From assembly GCA_943326975.2 (NCBI GenBank), contig CALPVI020000073.1, positions 1-7,778 on the forward strand: DNA of 7,778 nucleotides, written 5' to 3'. A program made the translations under genes and the position numbers. The stretch comes from Actinomyces viscosus (GTDB taxonomy: Bacteria; Bacteroidota; Bacteroidia; Flavobacteriales_D; Crocinitomicaceae). Shown one piece after another: positions 1 to 6,625 of this stretch; positions within the stretch are counted from its first letter, which is position 1, and each line of letters opens with the position of its first letter. The notes beneath the pieces were generated by a model. The model was not told the origin of the DNA and did not search any database. It saw nothing but the letters and a program-made list of their open reading frames with translations.

Positions 1-1629
1 CATTATGCGATGGACAAAATCATGCCTGAATTTTCAAAATCGTATTTGAAAAATTTGATCAAAGAAACACATGCAACAATTAGCAATGAAGCGTTTAATG
101 TTATTTTCGATCAATCAAATATCAAACGAAAAGTAAAAGATGCAAACGTTGATATGATTGTCGCTTCTGCAAATAATTTCTACGGAAAAGGTGTAACGCA
201 AAAATCAGTTGAAGCATTTTACACGAAAAAAATCGATGTAAATGACCCAACTCCAATTGAGTACGGTTTAAATTCAACATTAATACTTAAAAACGGGAAA
301 TTAGTAGAAGATATTTGGAAATCAGGAGGGCGTTACGGAAAAGCAATCGATCAAATTATTTTTTGGTTGAAAAAAGCAGTAACTGTTGCTGAAAATCCAC
401 AACAAGCAAATGCGTTAAAAAAATTAATTGAATTCTACCAAACTGGAAATTTAAAAACGTGGGACGAATACAATATTTTATGGGCTTCATCTACAAAAGG
501 TGATATCGATTGGATCAATGGTTTTATTGAAACATACGGCGATGCTTTAGGCAAAAGAGCCGATTATGAAAGTATCGTTGAAATCACAGATTTTGAAGCT
601 TCTAAACACATGAAAGTAGTTGCTCAAAATGCTCAATGGTTTGAAGATCATTCTACTATTTTACCAGAACACAAAAAGAAAAATGTGAAAGGTGTAAGTT
701 ATAAAGTGGTTCAAGTTGCAAGTGAATCAGGTGACGCTTCTCCAGCTACTCCGATTGGAGTTAACCTACCAAATAATAACTGGATTAGAGAAAAACATGG
801 ATCAAAATCTGTTAGTTTAGGTAATGTTATTGCAGCCTACGAAAAAGCGGGAGGAAAAGGTGTTACACAAGAGTTTGCTCATGACCAAGAAGAAATTGAT
901 CGAGCAGTTAAATACGGTGCTTTAGCTGCAAAATTACACACAGCTTTACATGAAGTAATCGGACATGCTTCAGGTCAAATCAATAAAGGCGTTGGTCAAC
1001 CATCTGAAACTTTAAAAAACTATGCAAGTACGTTGGAAGAAGCACGTGCTGATTTAGTTGGATTGTACTATGTAATGGATCAAAAAATGATTGATATTGG
1101 TTTAGTTCCAAATCAAGATGTAGCAAAAGCTGAATACGATGGTTACATTAGAAATGGATTATTATCACAATTACAACGTTTAGATTTAGGTAAACAAGTT
1201 GAAGAAGAACACATGCAAAACCGTCAAATGGTTGCAAAATGGGTTTTTGAAAAAGGTAAAAAAGATAATGTAATAGTAAAAGTGGTTAAAAACGGTAAAA
1301 CATACTATGACATCAAAGATTACCAAAAATTAAGAGTTCTTTTTGGAGAATTATTAAGAGAAATTCAACGTATTACTTCTGAAGGTGACTATGCAGCTGG
1401 TAAATTATTAGTAGAAACTTATGGAGTAAAAGTAGATTTAGCGATACACAAAGAAGTGCTAAAAAGAGTGAAACCGTTGAATTTAGCTCCATATAATGGA
1501 TTTGTTCACCCTGTATATGTTCCATTAATCAATAACAAAGGTGAAATTATAGATATTAGACTTGAGAACAAACAAAACTTTATTGAGCAAATGCTTTATT
1601 ATGGTAAAGAATACGGATTCTTGAAGTAA
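1..1629 (+). CDS. Dipeptidyl peptidase III-like zinc metallopeptidase (family M49), 5'-truncated by window edge
   Basis: M49 enzymes remove dipeptides from the N-terminus of short peptides using one zinc ion. The M49 signature HEVIGH (HExxGH) is encoded at 949-966, giving two histidine ligands and the catalytic glutamate. The second motif EEARAD is encoded at 1036-1053, and its second Glu is the expected third zinc ligand. The Bacteroides enzyme has the same motifs about 23 residues apart; here the spacing is 25, far shorter than the roughly 53 in the human enzyme, so this is the bacterial short-spacing type. The frame is open to base 1 (codons His-Tyr-Ala before the first ATG at 10). The 539 residues from that ATG are well short of the roughly 670 usual for Bacteroidota homologues, so the real start lies upstream and any signal peptide cannot be seen. 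The C-terminal lobe is complete and ends at TAA just before a terminator. Family call is firm; cellular location and natural substrate are unknown. Confidence 0.93.
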   Translation, partial: HYAMDKIMPEFSKSYLKNLIKETHATISNEAFNVIFDQSNIKRKVKDANVDMIVASANNFYGKGVTQKSVEAFYTKKIDVNDPTPIEYGLNSTLILKNGKLVEDIWKSGGRYGKAIDQIIFWLKKAVTVAENPQQANALKKLIEFYQTGNLKTWDEYNILWASSTKGDIDWINGFIETYGDALGKRADYESIVEITDFEASKHMKVVAQNAQWFEDHSTILPEHKKKNVKGVSYKVVQVASESGDASPATPIGVNLPNNNWIREKHGSKSVSLGNVIAAYEKAGGKGVTQEFAHDQEEIDRAVKYGALAAKLHTALHEVIGHASGQINKGVGQPSETLKNYASTLEEARADLVGLYYVMDQKMIDIGLVPNQDVAKAEYDGYIRNGLLSQLQRLDLGKQVEEEHMQNRQMVAKWVFEKGKKDNVIVKVVKNGKTYYDIKDYQKLRVLFGELLREIQRITSEGDYAAGKLLVETYGVKVDLAIHKEVLKRVKPLNLAPYNGFVHPVYVPLINNKGEIIDIRLENKQNFIEQMLYYGKEYGFLK

Positions 1630-1650
1630 GAATTATAACATTTGAAAGCG

Positions 1651-1686
1651 AGGGTGTCCGTAAAAGGACGCCCTTTGTTTTTTATT
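1651..1686 (+). terminator. Intrinsic terminator of the M49 peptidase gene
   Basis: The 9-bp stem AGGGTGTCC (1651-1659) pairs with GGACGCCCT (1666-1674), with one G-T wobble and a GTAAAA loop, and is followed by a T-rich run (TTTGTTTTTTATT). It begins 21 bases after the stop codon. It separates the peptidase gene from the downstream AMP nucleosidase gene, which therefore needs its own promoter. Confidence 0.9.
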
Positions 1687-1799
1687 AAACCATATAAGGG
1701 ATTATTAGGACATATAAGTTTTAAATGATTTTAATTAAAAATATTTAAATCAAGTGTTTGAGTCAACTTATATGACCTTATATTTCTTATATGGTTTAA
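1685..1799. repeat. Nested inverted repeat made of CATATAAG units, intergenic
   Basis: The outer arms TTAAACCATATAAG (1685-1698) and CTTATATGGTTTAA (1786-1799) are perfect 14-bp inverted repeats. Inner arms CATATAAGTT (1711-1720) and AACTTATATG (1765-1774) are perfect 10-bp inverted repeats in the same nesting, so the two 35-36 bp arms could fold into one long interrupted hairpin with a loop of about 44 nt. Within each arm the CATATAAG/CTTATATG units recur about every 10 bp: 1691 and 1711 with a degenerate middle copy near 1701 on the left; 1767, 1777 (partial) and 1786 on the right. It could be a dispersed intergenic palindromic repeat of the kind common in flavobacteria, a MITE-like remnant, or a multi-site operator upstream of the AMP nucleosidase gene. 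No transposase or target-site duplication is evident. Confidence 0.7.
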
Positions 1800-1887
1800 A
1801 TATAAACTGTAAAATATCTTTTTGGACAGATCCTTTTTTATGAATTCTAATTTTTTTTAATTATCTTGACTTAAGATTTAGTTTAAA

Positions 1888-2658
1888 ATGAAAACGAAAA
1901 AAGAAATTGTAGAAAATTGGCTACCACGTTACACAGGCGAAGCGTTGGAAAATTTTGGAGAATACATTCTTCTTTGTAATTTTCATAACTACATCGAAAA
2001 ATTTGCAGAAATGCATAATGTTCCGATAATTGGAAAAGACAAACCAATGCAATGTGCTACTGCAAATAAAATTACAATTATCAATTTTGGTATGGGAAGT
2101 GCTACTGCAGCAACTTGTATGGATTTACTTTCAGCAATCAAACCAAAAGGAGTTTTATTTTTAGGTAAATGTGGAGGATTAAAATCTAAAAATAAAGTCG
2201 GTGATTTAATTCTTCCTATTGCTGCTATACGTGGGGAAGGAACAAGTAATGATTATTATCCACCAGAAGTTCCTGCTCTTCCCTCTTTTGCACTTCAAAA
2301 AGCAATTTCAACAACAATTAGAGATTTTAAATCTGATTATTGGACAGGAACGTGCTATACAACGAACAGAAGAGTTTGGGAGCACGATGAACAATTCAAA
2401 GAATATTTAAACAAAATTCGTGCGCAAGCAATTGACATGGAAACTGCTACAATATTTACAGTAGGTTTTGCTAATAGTATTCCAACTGGAGCCCTATTAT
2501 TAGTTTCCGACTCGCCAATGACACCTCAGGGAGTAAAAACTGCTGAAAGTGATTCACAAGCAACTTTAAGTTTTTTAGATAAACACTTAGCTATTGGAAT
2601 TGAATCACTGAAACAATTAATCAATAATGGAGATACTGTAAGGCATTTAAAGTTTTGA
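1888..2658 (+). CDS. amn: AMP nucleosidase (short Bacteroidota type)
   Basis: Predicted to hydrolyse AMP to adenine and ribose 5-phosphate in the cytoplasm, linking purine salvage to adenylate-pool control. The 256-residue protein is a single nucleoside phosphorylase-like domain (PNP/UDP family). A phosphate/ribose-binding glycine motif GMGS lies at residues 68-71, followed by GKCGGL at 93-98 and RGEGTSNDYYP at 115-125. DMETATIF at 183-190 carries the ribose-binding Met-Glu pair, and VSDSP at 206-210 carries the Asp expected to protonate the base. The long N-terminal domain of the E. coli enzyme is absent, as is usual for Bacteroidota proteins annotated as AMP nucleosidase. Substrate assignment rests on that family resemblance; another purine nucleosidase or phosphorylase is possible. 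The start is the first ATG of the conserved region and has no Shine-Dalgarno sequence. I found no convincing promoter: TATCTTG at 1862-1868 is only a near match to the -7 box. The gene is followed by a bidirectional terminator. Confidence 0.88.
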   Translation: MKTKKEIVENWLPRYTGEALENFGEYILLCNFHNYIEKFAEMHNVPIIGKDKPMQCATANKITIINFGMGSATAATCMDLLSAIKPKGVLFLGKCGGLKSKNKVGDLILPIAAIRGEGTSNDYYPPEVPALPSFALQKAISTTIRDFKSDYWTGTCYTTNRRVWEHDEQFKEYLNKIRAQAIDMETATIFTVGFANSIPTGALLLVSDSPMTPQGVKTAESDSQATLSFLDKHLAIGIESLKQLINNGDTVRHLKF

Positions 2659-2699
2659 TTAAAATCTTTCTTAATTGATTTATAGAATATGATTGAAAC

Positions 2700-2731
2700 A
2701 AAAAAACCAGAAGTTTATTTCTGGTTTTTTT
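2700..2731. terminator. Bidirectional intrinsic terminator between convergent genes
   Basis: A 13-bp perfect stem is formed by a seven-A run plus CCAGAA (2700-2712) and TTCTGG plus a seven-T run (2719-2731), with a six-base loop. A GC-containing core flanked by A on one side and T on the other works on both strands. It ends the AMP nucleosidase transcript (+) and the hemE/OmpA-like transcript (-), whose stop codon lies about 23 bases away. Confidence 0.92.
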
Positions 2732-2753
2732 GTGTAATTATTTTAAATTCTGA

Positions 2754-3938
2754 TTATTGAACAACAAAAGTTACTCTTCTTCCTTTTGCTAATTTCAACT
2801 CTTCATCATCTGTTTCGTTGATATCTGGATTTGGAACTGAAGAACCTTTAGGAGTTAAAATAATTGAACTTTCAGGAACACCTTTCGATTTCAAATAGTT
2901 AAGAACAGACGAAATACGTTTATTATCCATTTCTGATAAGAAAGGTTTTTCTTTCCCTACTTTATCTTCCAATTCGTTACTATGTCCTTGAACTTCAATT
3001 TTCATCTCAGGATTTGCTTTTAATTGTTCAGCAATTAAATTCAACACCTCTTCACCCATTGGAGTTAATTTATATTTACCAAAAGCAAAATAAATTTGTT
3101 CAGCCTCCACTTTTTGTTTTGGAGTCATTTTATCATTTATCGTGATTGATTTTTGGTAAATCATAGTTGAATATTCATCATCTTTTTTTGAACCTGAAGC
3201 ACAATTGCACGTTTGTTCTTCCGTAATCAAAGAAACCGCAACATCATCCACAAAATAATAGGCACCGATTACAGGTGTTACTTTCATTTCAGTTTTCTTG
3301 TTCTTTTCATTTACTGTTTCTTCGTTTGAAGAAAAATTACCAATTGTGATGAATTTTTCACCTCCTTGTGCTACAAATACAGCGCAAATTTGTTCCCAAT
3401 TATACGTTGCATTTAAAACTTTATTTTCAGCATGTAAAACAGAAGCTTTTTCAATGATGCTAGCCTTTGAATCAGTACCAAATGGTTTCGCTGATAAAAC
3501 AGCTCCAACTTGGTTGCATGCATATTTTGAGGCTTCAGAAAGTGAAACATTAAATGTCACACAATATTTCAACCCTTTTTTTAAAGGAGTTGATAATTTT
3601 GCCATGATATAAGATCTTGAAATTTTGTCACCATATGAAAAAGCTACTATACCAGCATAATTAGCTCCTTCCTTAGCTTGCTCTTTACCAAATGAATTTT
3701 CAGGAACGCTTATTTCGGCTGGCCCTGTTGGTGAAAACAAATCTGCTCTTACACCTGTTGGAGATGCCCAACCACTCGCCATTTCTATTGAACCTAATTT
3801 TTTAACTTTCCCAGCTGTTTGCTCAAAACTTCCATTTTCAACAAAGTTTTCAGCTGTTTGTGCCAAAGCTAAATTTGAAAGAATCATTGCAGGTAAAAAA
3901 GCCAATGCAATGCTTAATTTTTTAAAATTGTATTTCAT
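2754..3938 (-). CDS. Exported OmpA-family protein with N-terminal jelly-roll-like domain
   Basis: Likely a cell-envelope protein that contacts peptidoglycan. Residues 1-26 form a Sec signal peptide (basic start, hydrophobic core, LALA-Q cleavage). Residues about 30-238 form a domain of the type seen in many Bacteroidota OmpA proteins, opening with FVENGSFEQ and closing with YYFVDDVAVSL, which suggests a galactose-binding/carbohydrate-binding-like beta sandwich (fold inferred). A short linker with CNC (244-246) leads to a C-terminal OmpA-like domain (about 281-394) with IYFAFGKYKL, VQGHSN, LSEMDNKRISSV and GRRVTFVV. The Arg expected to bind diaminopimelate is present (R341), but the usual Asp of GHTD is Asn (N321), so peptidoglycan affinity may be altered. 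The ATG lies inside the 3' end of hemE (17-nt overlap including the hemE stop) and no promoter is visible upstream, so co-transcription with hemE and coupled translation are likely. No functional link to haem synthesis is evident. Confidence 0.88.
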   Translation of the reverse strand: MKYNFKKLSIALAFLPAMILSNLALAQTAENFVENGSFEQTAGKVKKLGSIEMASGWASPTGVRADLFSPTGPAEISVPENSFGKEQAKEGANYAGIVAFSYGDKISRSYIMAKLSTPLKKGLKYCVTFNVSLSEASKYACNQVGAVLSAKPFGTDSKASIIEKASVLHAENKVLNATYNWEQICAVFVAQGGEKFITIGNFSSNEETVNEKNKKTEMKVTPVIGAYYFVDDVAVSLITEEQTCNCASGSKKDDEYSTMIYQKSITINDKMTPKQKVEAEQIYFAFGKYKLTPMGEEVLNLIAEQLKANPEMKIEVQGHSNELEDKVGKEKPFLSEMDNKRISSVLNYLKSKGVPESSIILTPKGSSVPNPDINETDDEELKLAKGRRVTFVVQ

Positions 3939-4959
3939 AGTCTTTAACAGTTTTAATAAACGTTTTCACTTTTTCAGGATCAATATCTGGATAAACTCCA
4001 TGACCTAAATTTACAATGTGACGCTTACTTTTAAATGAATTCAACATGTTTTTAGTCAACCTTTCTACCTCAGAATGAGAAGAGTACAATGCACAAGGAT
4101 CTAAATTTCCTTGTAATGTTCTTGTTTCACCTATATCCTCTCGAATTTGAACTAAATCCATATTCCAATCTAACCCAATTGTGTTACAATCCAATTTTGT
4201 AATTGCATTCACAGAAGTAATAGCTCCTTTTGAAAACAATGTAATCGGAACTTCATTTACTGCTTGTACAATCTTATCTAAATAGCGTAAACCAAATTCA
4301 GCGTATTGTTCAGTACCTAATATACCCGCCCAAGAATCAAACACTTGCAACATATGAGCGCCTGCTTTTACTTGTGCTTTTAAGTATTTAATCGTCACAT
4401 CTGTGATACGAGATAACAACTCGTGTGCCAAAGTTGGATTCGTGTACAATAGTTTTCTTGATTCAGAAAACGTTTTAGAACCTTTTCCCTCTACCATGTA
4501 ACAAAAAATCGTCCAAGGTGCACCCGCAAAACCGATCAAGGGTACTCTTCCGTTTAATTCTTTATTTGTTACTCGTATAGCTTCTAATACATATCCTAGA
4601 CGATCTTCAACATCGAAGTCTGTTTCAGCATATTTTAAACCTTCCTCTGAACGTATCGTCTTCTCAAACCATGGACCTTTTTGCTCCAACATTTGATATT
4701 CTAAACCCATAGCTTCAGGTACTACCAAAATATCTGAAAATATAATTGCAGCATCAACACCTAATAAATCAACAGGCTGAATCGTAACTTCAGCTGCTCT
4801 TTCAGGAGTTTCTACCAATTCTTTAAATCCTGATAAAGAATTTCTAACTGCTCTGTATTCCGGTAATATACGTCCTGCTTGACGCATCAACCAAACTGGG
4901 TAACGCTCAATTGCCTCACCTTTGGCTGCTCTTAATAAAAGGTCATTCTGTAATTTCAT
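3922..4959 (-). CDS. hemE: Uroporphyrinogen decarboxylase
   Basis: Converts uroporphyrinogen III to coproporphyrinogen III by removing four carboxyl groups, a cytoplasmic step of haem synthesis that needs no cofactor. The 345 residues match the usual family length. PVWLMRQAGRILPEYR (21-36) is the first URO-D signature, with the substrate-binding arginines R26 and R30. IIFSDI (72-77) carries the essential Asp D76. GFAGAPWTIFCYMVEG is the second signature, followed by QVFDSWAG and, near the C-terminus, NLGHGVYPDIDPEKV. I chose the ATG at 4959. An in-frame TTG three codons upstream (4968) would add Met-Phe-Thr, but it lies inside the -7 promoter box, and homologues start at about MKLQNDLLLRA. 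The last codons overlap the start of the OmpA-like gene. ung lies upstream on the same strand with no terminator between, so some read-through is possible besides hemE's own promoter. Confidence 0.96.
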   Translation of the reverse strand: MKLQNDLLLRAAKGEAIERYPVWLMRQAGRILPEYRAVRNSLSGFKELVETPERAAEVTIQPVDLLGVDAAIIFSDILVVPEAMGLEYQMLEQKGPWFEKTIRSEEGLKYAETDFDVEDRLGYVLEAIRVTNKELNGRVPLIGFAGAPWTIFCYMVEGKGSKTFSESRKLLYTNPTLAHELLSRITDVTIKYLKAQVKAGAHMLQVFDSWAGILGTEQYAEFGLRYLDKIVQAVNEVPITLFSKGAITSVNAITKLDCNTIGLDWNMDLVQIREDIGETRTLQGNLDPCALYSSHSEVERLTKNMLNSFKSKRHIVNLGHGVYPDIDPEKVKTFIKTVKDYEIQF

Positions 4960-4965
4960 CGTAAA

Positions 4966-4995
4966 CAAAGATAATTAATAATTGATAATTGACAA
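4966..4995 (-). promoter_or_regulatory. hemE promoter of Bacteroidota type (TTG-N19-TAnnTTTG)
   Basis: On the minus strand TTG (4995-4993) is separated by exactly 19 nt from TATCTTTG (4973-4966), a full match to the Bacteroidota -33/-7 consensus. Only six bases separate the -7 box from the hemE ATG, so the predicted transcription start falls at or within a few bases of the start codon. This supports the ATG at 4959 and argues against the TTG at 4968. Confidence 0.75.
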
Positions 4996-4998
4996 TTG
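4971..4998. repeat. 7-bp tandem repeat (ATAATTG) inside the hemE promoter
   Basis: Four consecutive heptamers read ATAATTA, ATAATTG, ATAATTG and ACAATTG on the plus strand. They fill the whole -33/-7 spacer of the hemE promoter, and the most divergent unit supplies the TTG of the -33 element. Similar AT-rich short tandem repeats occur between genes in Bacteroidota. Gain or loss of a unit would change the promoter geometry by 7 bp. Confidence 0.7.
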
Positions 4999-5027
4999 AT
5001 TAAATGTTATTTGAAAAGCATCTAAAC

Positions 5028-5699
5028 TCACCAATTAACAACCTGTTTACCATTTAATTGCAAATACTGGTTGGTCTTGCTGAAATGTTTACAACCAAAA
5101 AAACCTCGATACGCTGATAACGGTGAAGGATGAACCGACGTTAGAATACAATTCTTTTTTGAATCAACACATTTTGCCTTTTCAATTGCTTTACTTCCCC
5201 ATAATAAATAGACAACACCCGTTTTTCGAGCATTTAATTGTTCAATAACAGCATCTGTGAATTGTTCCCATCCTTTATTAGAATGACTTCCAGCCTCACC
5301 TTCTCGAACTGTCAAAACACTATTCAATAATAAAACTCCTTGTTTTGCCCAATGTTCTAAACTTCCTATTAAAGGAAATGGTTGATCCAAATCACTTTCA
5401 ATTTCTTTGAAAATATTATTCAAACTTTTAGGAAAAGGTCGAACATAATCTGAAACAGAAAAACATAATCCATGCGCATGCCCCCTAGTTGGATAAGGAT
5501 CTTGACCTATAATTACGACTTTCACCTCATCAAATAAACACTCGTTAAAAGCTCTAAATAATTGTTCTTGTTTTGGGAAAACCGAATTTGGATGCTGTTC
5601 ATATTCTTTTGATACAAAATCAATTAAAGATTTAAAATAGGGCTTATCAAATTCACCTCCAATAACTTCTAGCCAACTTTCATCTATGTGCAATTCCAT
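5028..5699 (-). CDS. ung: Uracil-DNA glycosylase, family 1
   Basis: Excises uracil from DNA after cytosine deamination or dUTP misincorporation, starting base-excision repair. Using the ATG at 5699 the protein has 223 residues, normal for family 1. Visible motifs are GQDPYP (catalytic Asp D67), AHGLCFSV with the uracil-stacking Phe F80, GVLLLNSVLTV with the uracil-reading Asn N126, and the DNA-intercalation loop HPSPLSAYRGFFG with catalytic H190 and minor-groove Leu L194. GQDPYP has Pro where the E. coli enzyme has His (GQDPYH), a variant also familiar in this phylum. An earlier in-frame ATG at 5714 would add MYFYN. I prefer 5699 because homologues begin near MELHIDESW and because a tentative promoter would start transcription close to 5714. 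The gene is divergent from the lipoprotein gene, with less than 100 bp between starts, and runs towards hemE without an intervening terminator. Confidence 0.95.
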   Translation of the reverse strand: MELHIDESWLEVIGGEFDKPYFKSLIDFVSKEYEQHPNSVFPKQEQLFRAFNECLFDEVKVVIIGQDPYPTRGHAHGLCFSVSDYVRPFPKSLNNIFKEIESDLDQPFPLIGSLEHWAKQGVLLLNSVLTVREGEAGSHSNKGWEQFTDAVIEQLNARKTGVVYLLWGSKAIEKAKCVDSKKNCILTSVHPSPLSAYRGFFGCKHFSKTNQYLQLNGKQVVNW

Positions 5700-5719
5700 A
5701 TTGTAAAAATACATTATTT

Positions 5720-5751
5720 CAATATATTAGCGATTAAGCTCTGTTTTTCAA
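5720..5751 (-). promoter_or_regulatory. Tentative ung promoter
   Basis: On the minus strand TTG (5751-5749) is followed after 19 nt by TAATATATTG (5729-5720), an imperfect version of the TAnnTTTG box. The spacing is right for a Bacteroidota promoter but the -7 element is degenerate. Transcription would begin near 5710-5715, giving a leader of 10-15 nt to the ATG at 5699. Confidence 0.3.
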
Positions 5752-5771
5752 TTTCAATTTTGAGATTCTCT

Positions 5772-5779
5772 TATATTTG
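5772..5779 (+). promoter_or_regulatory. -7 promoter box of the lipoprotein gene
   Basis: TATATTTG is a perfect match to TAnnTTTG, followed by C as is common in flavobacteria, and ends 18 bases before the ATG at 5798. The expected transcript leader is about 10-15 nt. No TTG lies at the standard spacing upstream; only a T-rich stretch (5744-5748) is near the -33 position, so strength or dependence on an activator is uncertain. Confidence 0.6.
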
Positions 5780-5797
5780 CAGTAAGATATTTATAAA

Positions 5798-6571
5798 ATG
5801 AAATTAATTTATATTCCAATTGTTTTAGGCTTATTCATTTCAAGTTGTTCTTCTAATAATGAGGAAGATACAAAAGATGTATTTGACCAACCAATTATTG
5901 ATAAAAACTTGCCATTGGATGAATTAGCTAAGCGACATGTAGAAGCTGATCTGAAGATTCCTGCGACAGAAAAATATGGGCTAAAAATTTATCAAGAAGA
6001 CCTAGATGGTGATGATAAAAAAGATGCTATTATAACCGTAAATCGATTAGAATATGCCTATTCAACAGCTGAAGCATCTGGTAAGGCAGCAAAAATGGCA
6101 GAATTAGACTTCTTCGGTAATTACAATTTTATTTTTTATTATGATGGAAGTTTAAATAAAATATCGCCTGCGATTCCATTTATTTCTTGTCCTCAAAATG
6201 AATTAAAGGTAAAATTTATTCATTTACTTTCTGATGCGCATAAAGACATCGTAATCGATTATAGAATAAAAAATGCATCTTACAAAGATTTTATTACAGT
6301 AAGAAACCATACTCCGAATGTGATTTTTGAATGGAATGAATTTGAAAATTTAGGAAAAGAAAATGCGAAAGCAAATTACTTTGAAATTGTTCAAAAAAAT
6401 GTAGGGCTACCAAGAGATATCATTTTGTATGAAGGTGTGCTAGAGAATAACGATTTAAATATAAAAGACATCTATAATTTCACTCCTAAAATAAAGAAAA
6501 AGAACAAGTTATACACTTGGTTTTACAATCCTGAAATGGGTAAATATGCTACGTTAGATGCTAAAAAGTAG
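5798..6571 (+). CDS. Uncharacterised lipoprotein with an acidic DxDGDxxxD loop
   Basis: I do not recognise this family. The 257-residue protein starts with a lipoprotein signal peptide: MKLIYIPIVLGLFISS then Cys17, with lipobox ISSC. The residues after the cysteine, SSNNEEDTKD, are acidic and resemble the lipoprotein export signal that directs Bacteroidota lipoproteins to the outer face of the outer membrane, so surface exposure is possible. Residues 68-76 read DLDGDDKKD, a DxDGDxxxD loop like the calcium-binding loops of EF-hand, dockerin and FG-GAP/VCBS-type repeats; only one copy is present, and it is followed by a beta-like stretch AIITVNRLEYA. The rest alternates aromatic and hydrophobic residues, suggesting a mostly beta globular domain, with a lysine-rich patch KIKKKNK near the C-terminus. 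It has its own -7 box and faces away from ung; neighbours give no functional clue. Being an exported lipoprotein is well supported; calcium binding and surface location are inferred. Confidence 0.82.
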   Translation: MKLIYIPIVLGLFISSCSSNNEEDTKDVFDQPIIDKNLPLDELAKRHVEADLKIPATEKYGLKIYQEDLDGDDKKDAIITVNRLEYAYSTAEASGKAAKMAELDFFGNYNFIFYYDGSLNKISPAIPFISCPQNELKVKFIHLLSDAHKDIVIDYRIKNASYKDFITVRNHTPNVIFEWNEFENLGKENAKANYFEIVQKNVGLPRDIILYEGVLENNDLNIKDIYNFTPKIKKKNKLYTWFYNPEMGKYATLDAKK

Positions 6572-6625
6572 ATTACTATTTTGACCATCCTGATTAAAAT
6601 ACGGAAAAAGTTATAAGTGATTTTA

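Noticed and set aside
1685..1799. Insertion-sequence or CRISPR interpretation of the CATATAAG repeat
   Set aside because: There is no transposase, no target-site duplication and no regular repeat-spacer pattern; units are too short and too AT-rich for CRISPR.
1862..1881. Possible amn promoter boxes TATCTTG and TAAGATTTAG
   Set aside because: Both deviate from TAnnTTTG and neither has a TTG at the standard spacing, so I do not call a promoter.
2219..2410. 63-residue plus-strand ORF within amn
   Set aside because: It overlaps the AMP nucleosidase gene in another frame and has no recognisable motif; amn has a full set of family motifs, so this is a shadow frame.
3298..3612. 104-residue plus-strand ORF antisense to the OmpA-like gene
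   Set aside because: It is an antisense shadow of a well-supported gene; its composition reflects the opposite strand and no promoter is seen.
4957..4968. TTG at 4968 as the hemE start
   Set aside because: It lies inside the -7 box of the hemE promoter, and family members begin at the ATG at 4959.
5697..5714. ATG at 5714 as the ung start
   Set aside because: The extra MYFYN residues are not typical of the family and the tentative transcription start is near this position. It cannot be excluded, so it is noted in the ung entry.
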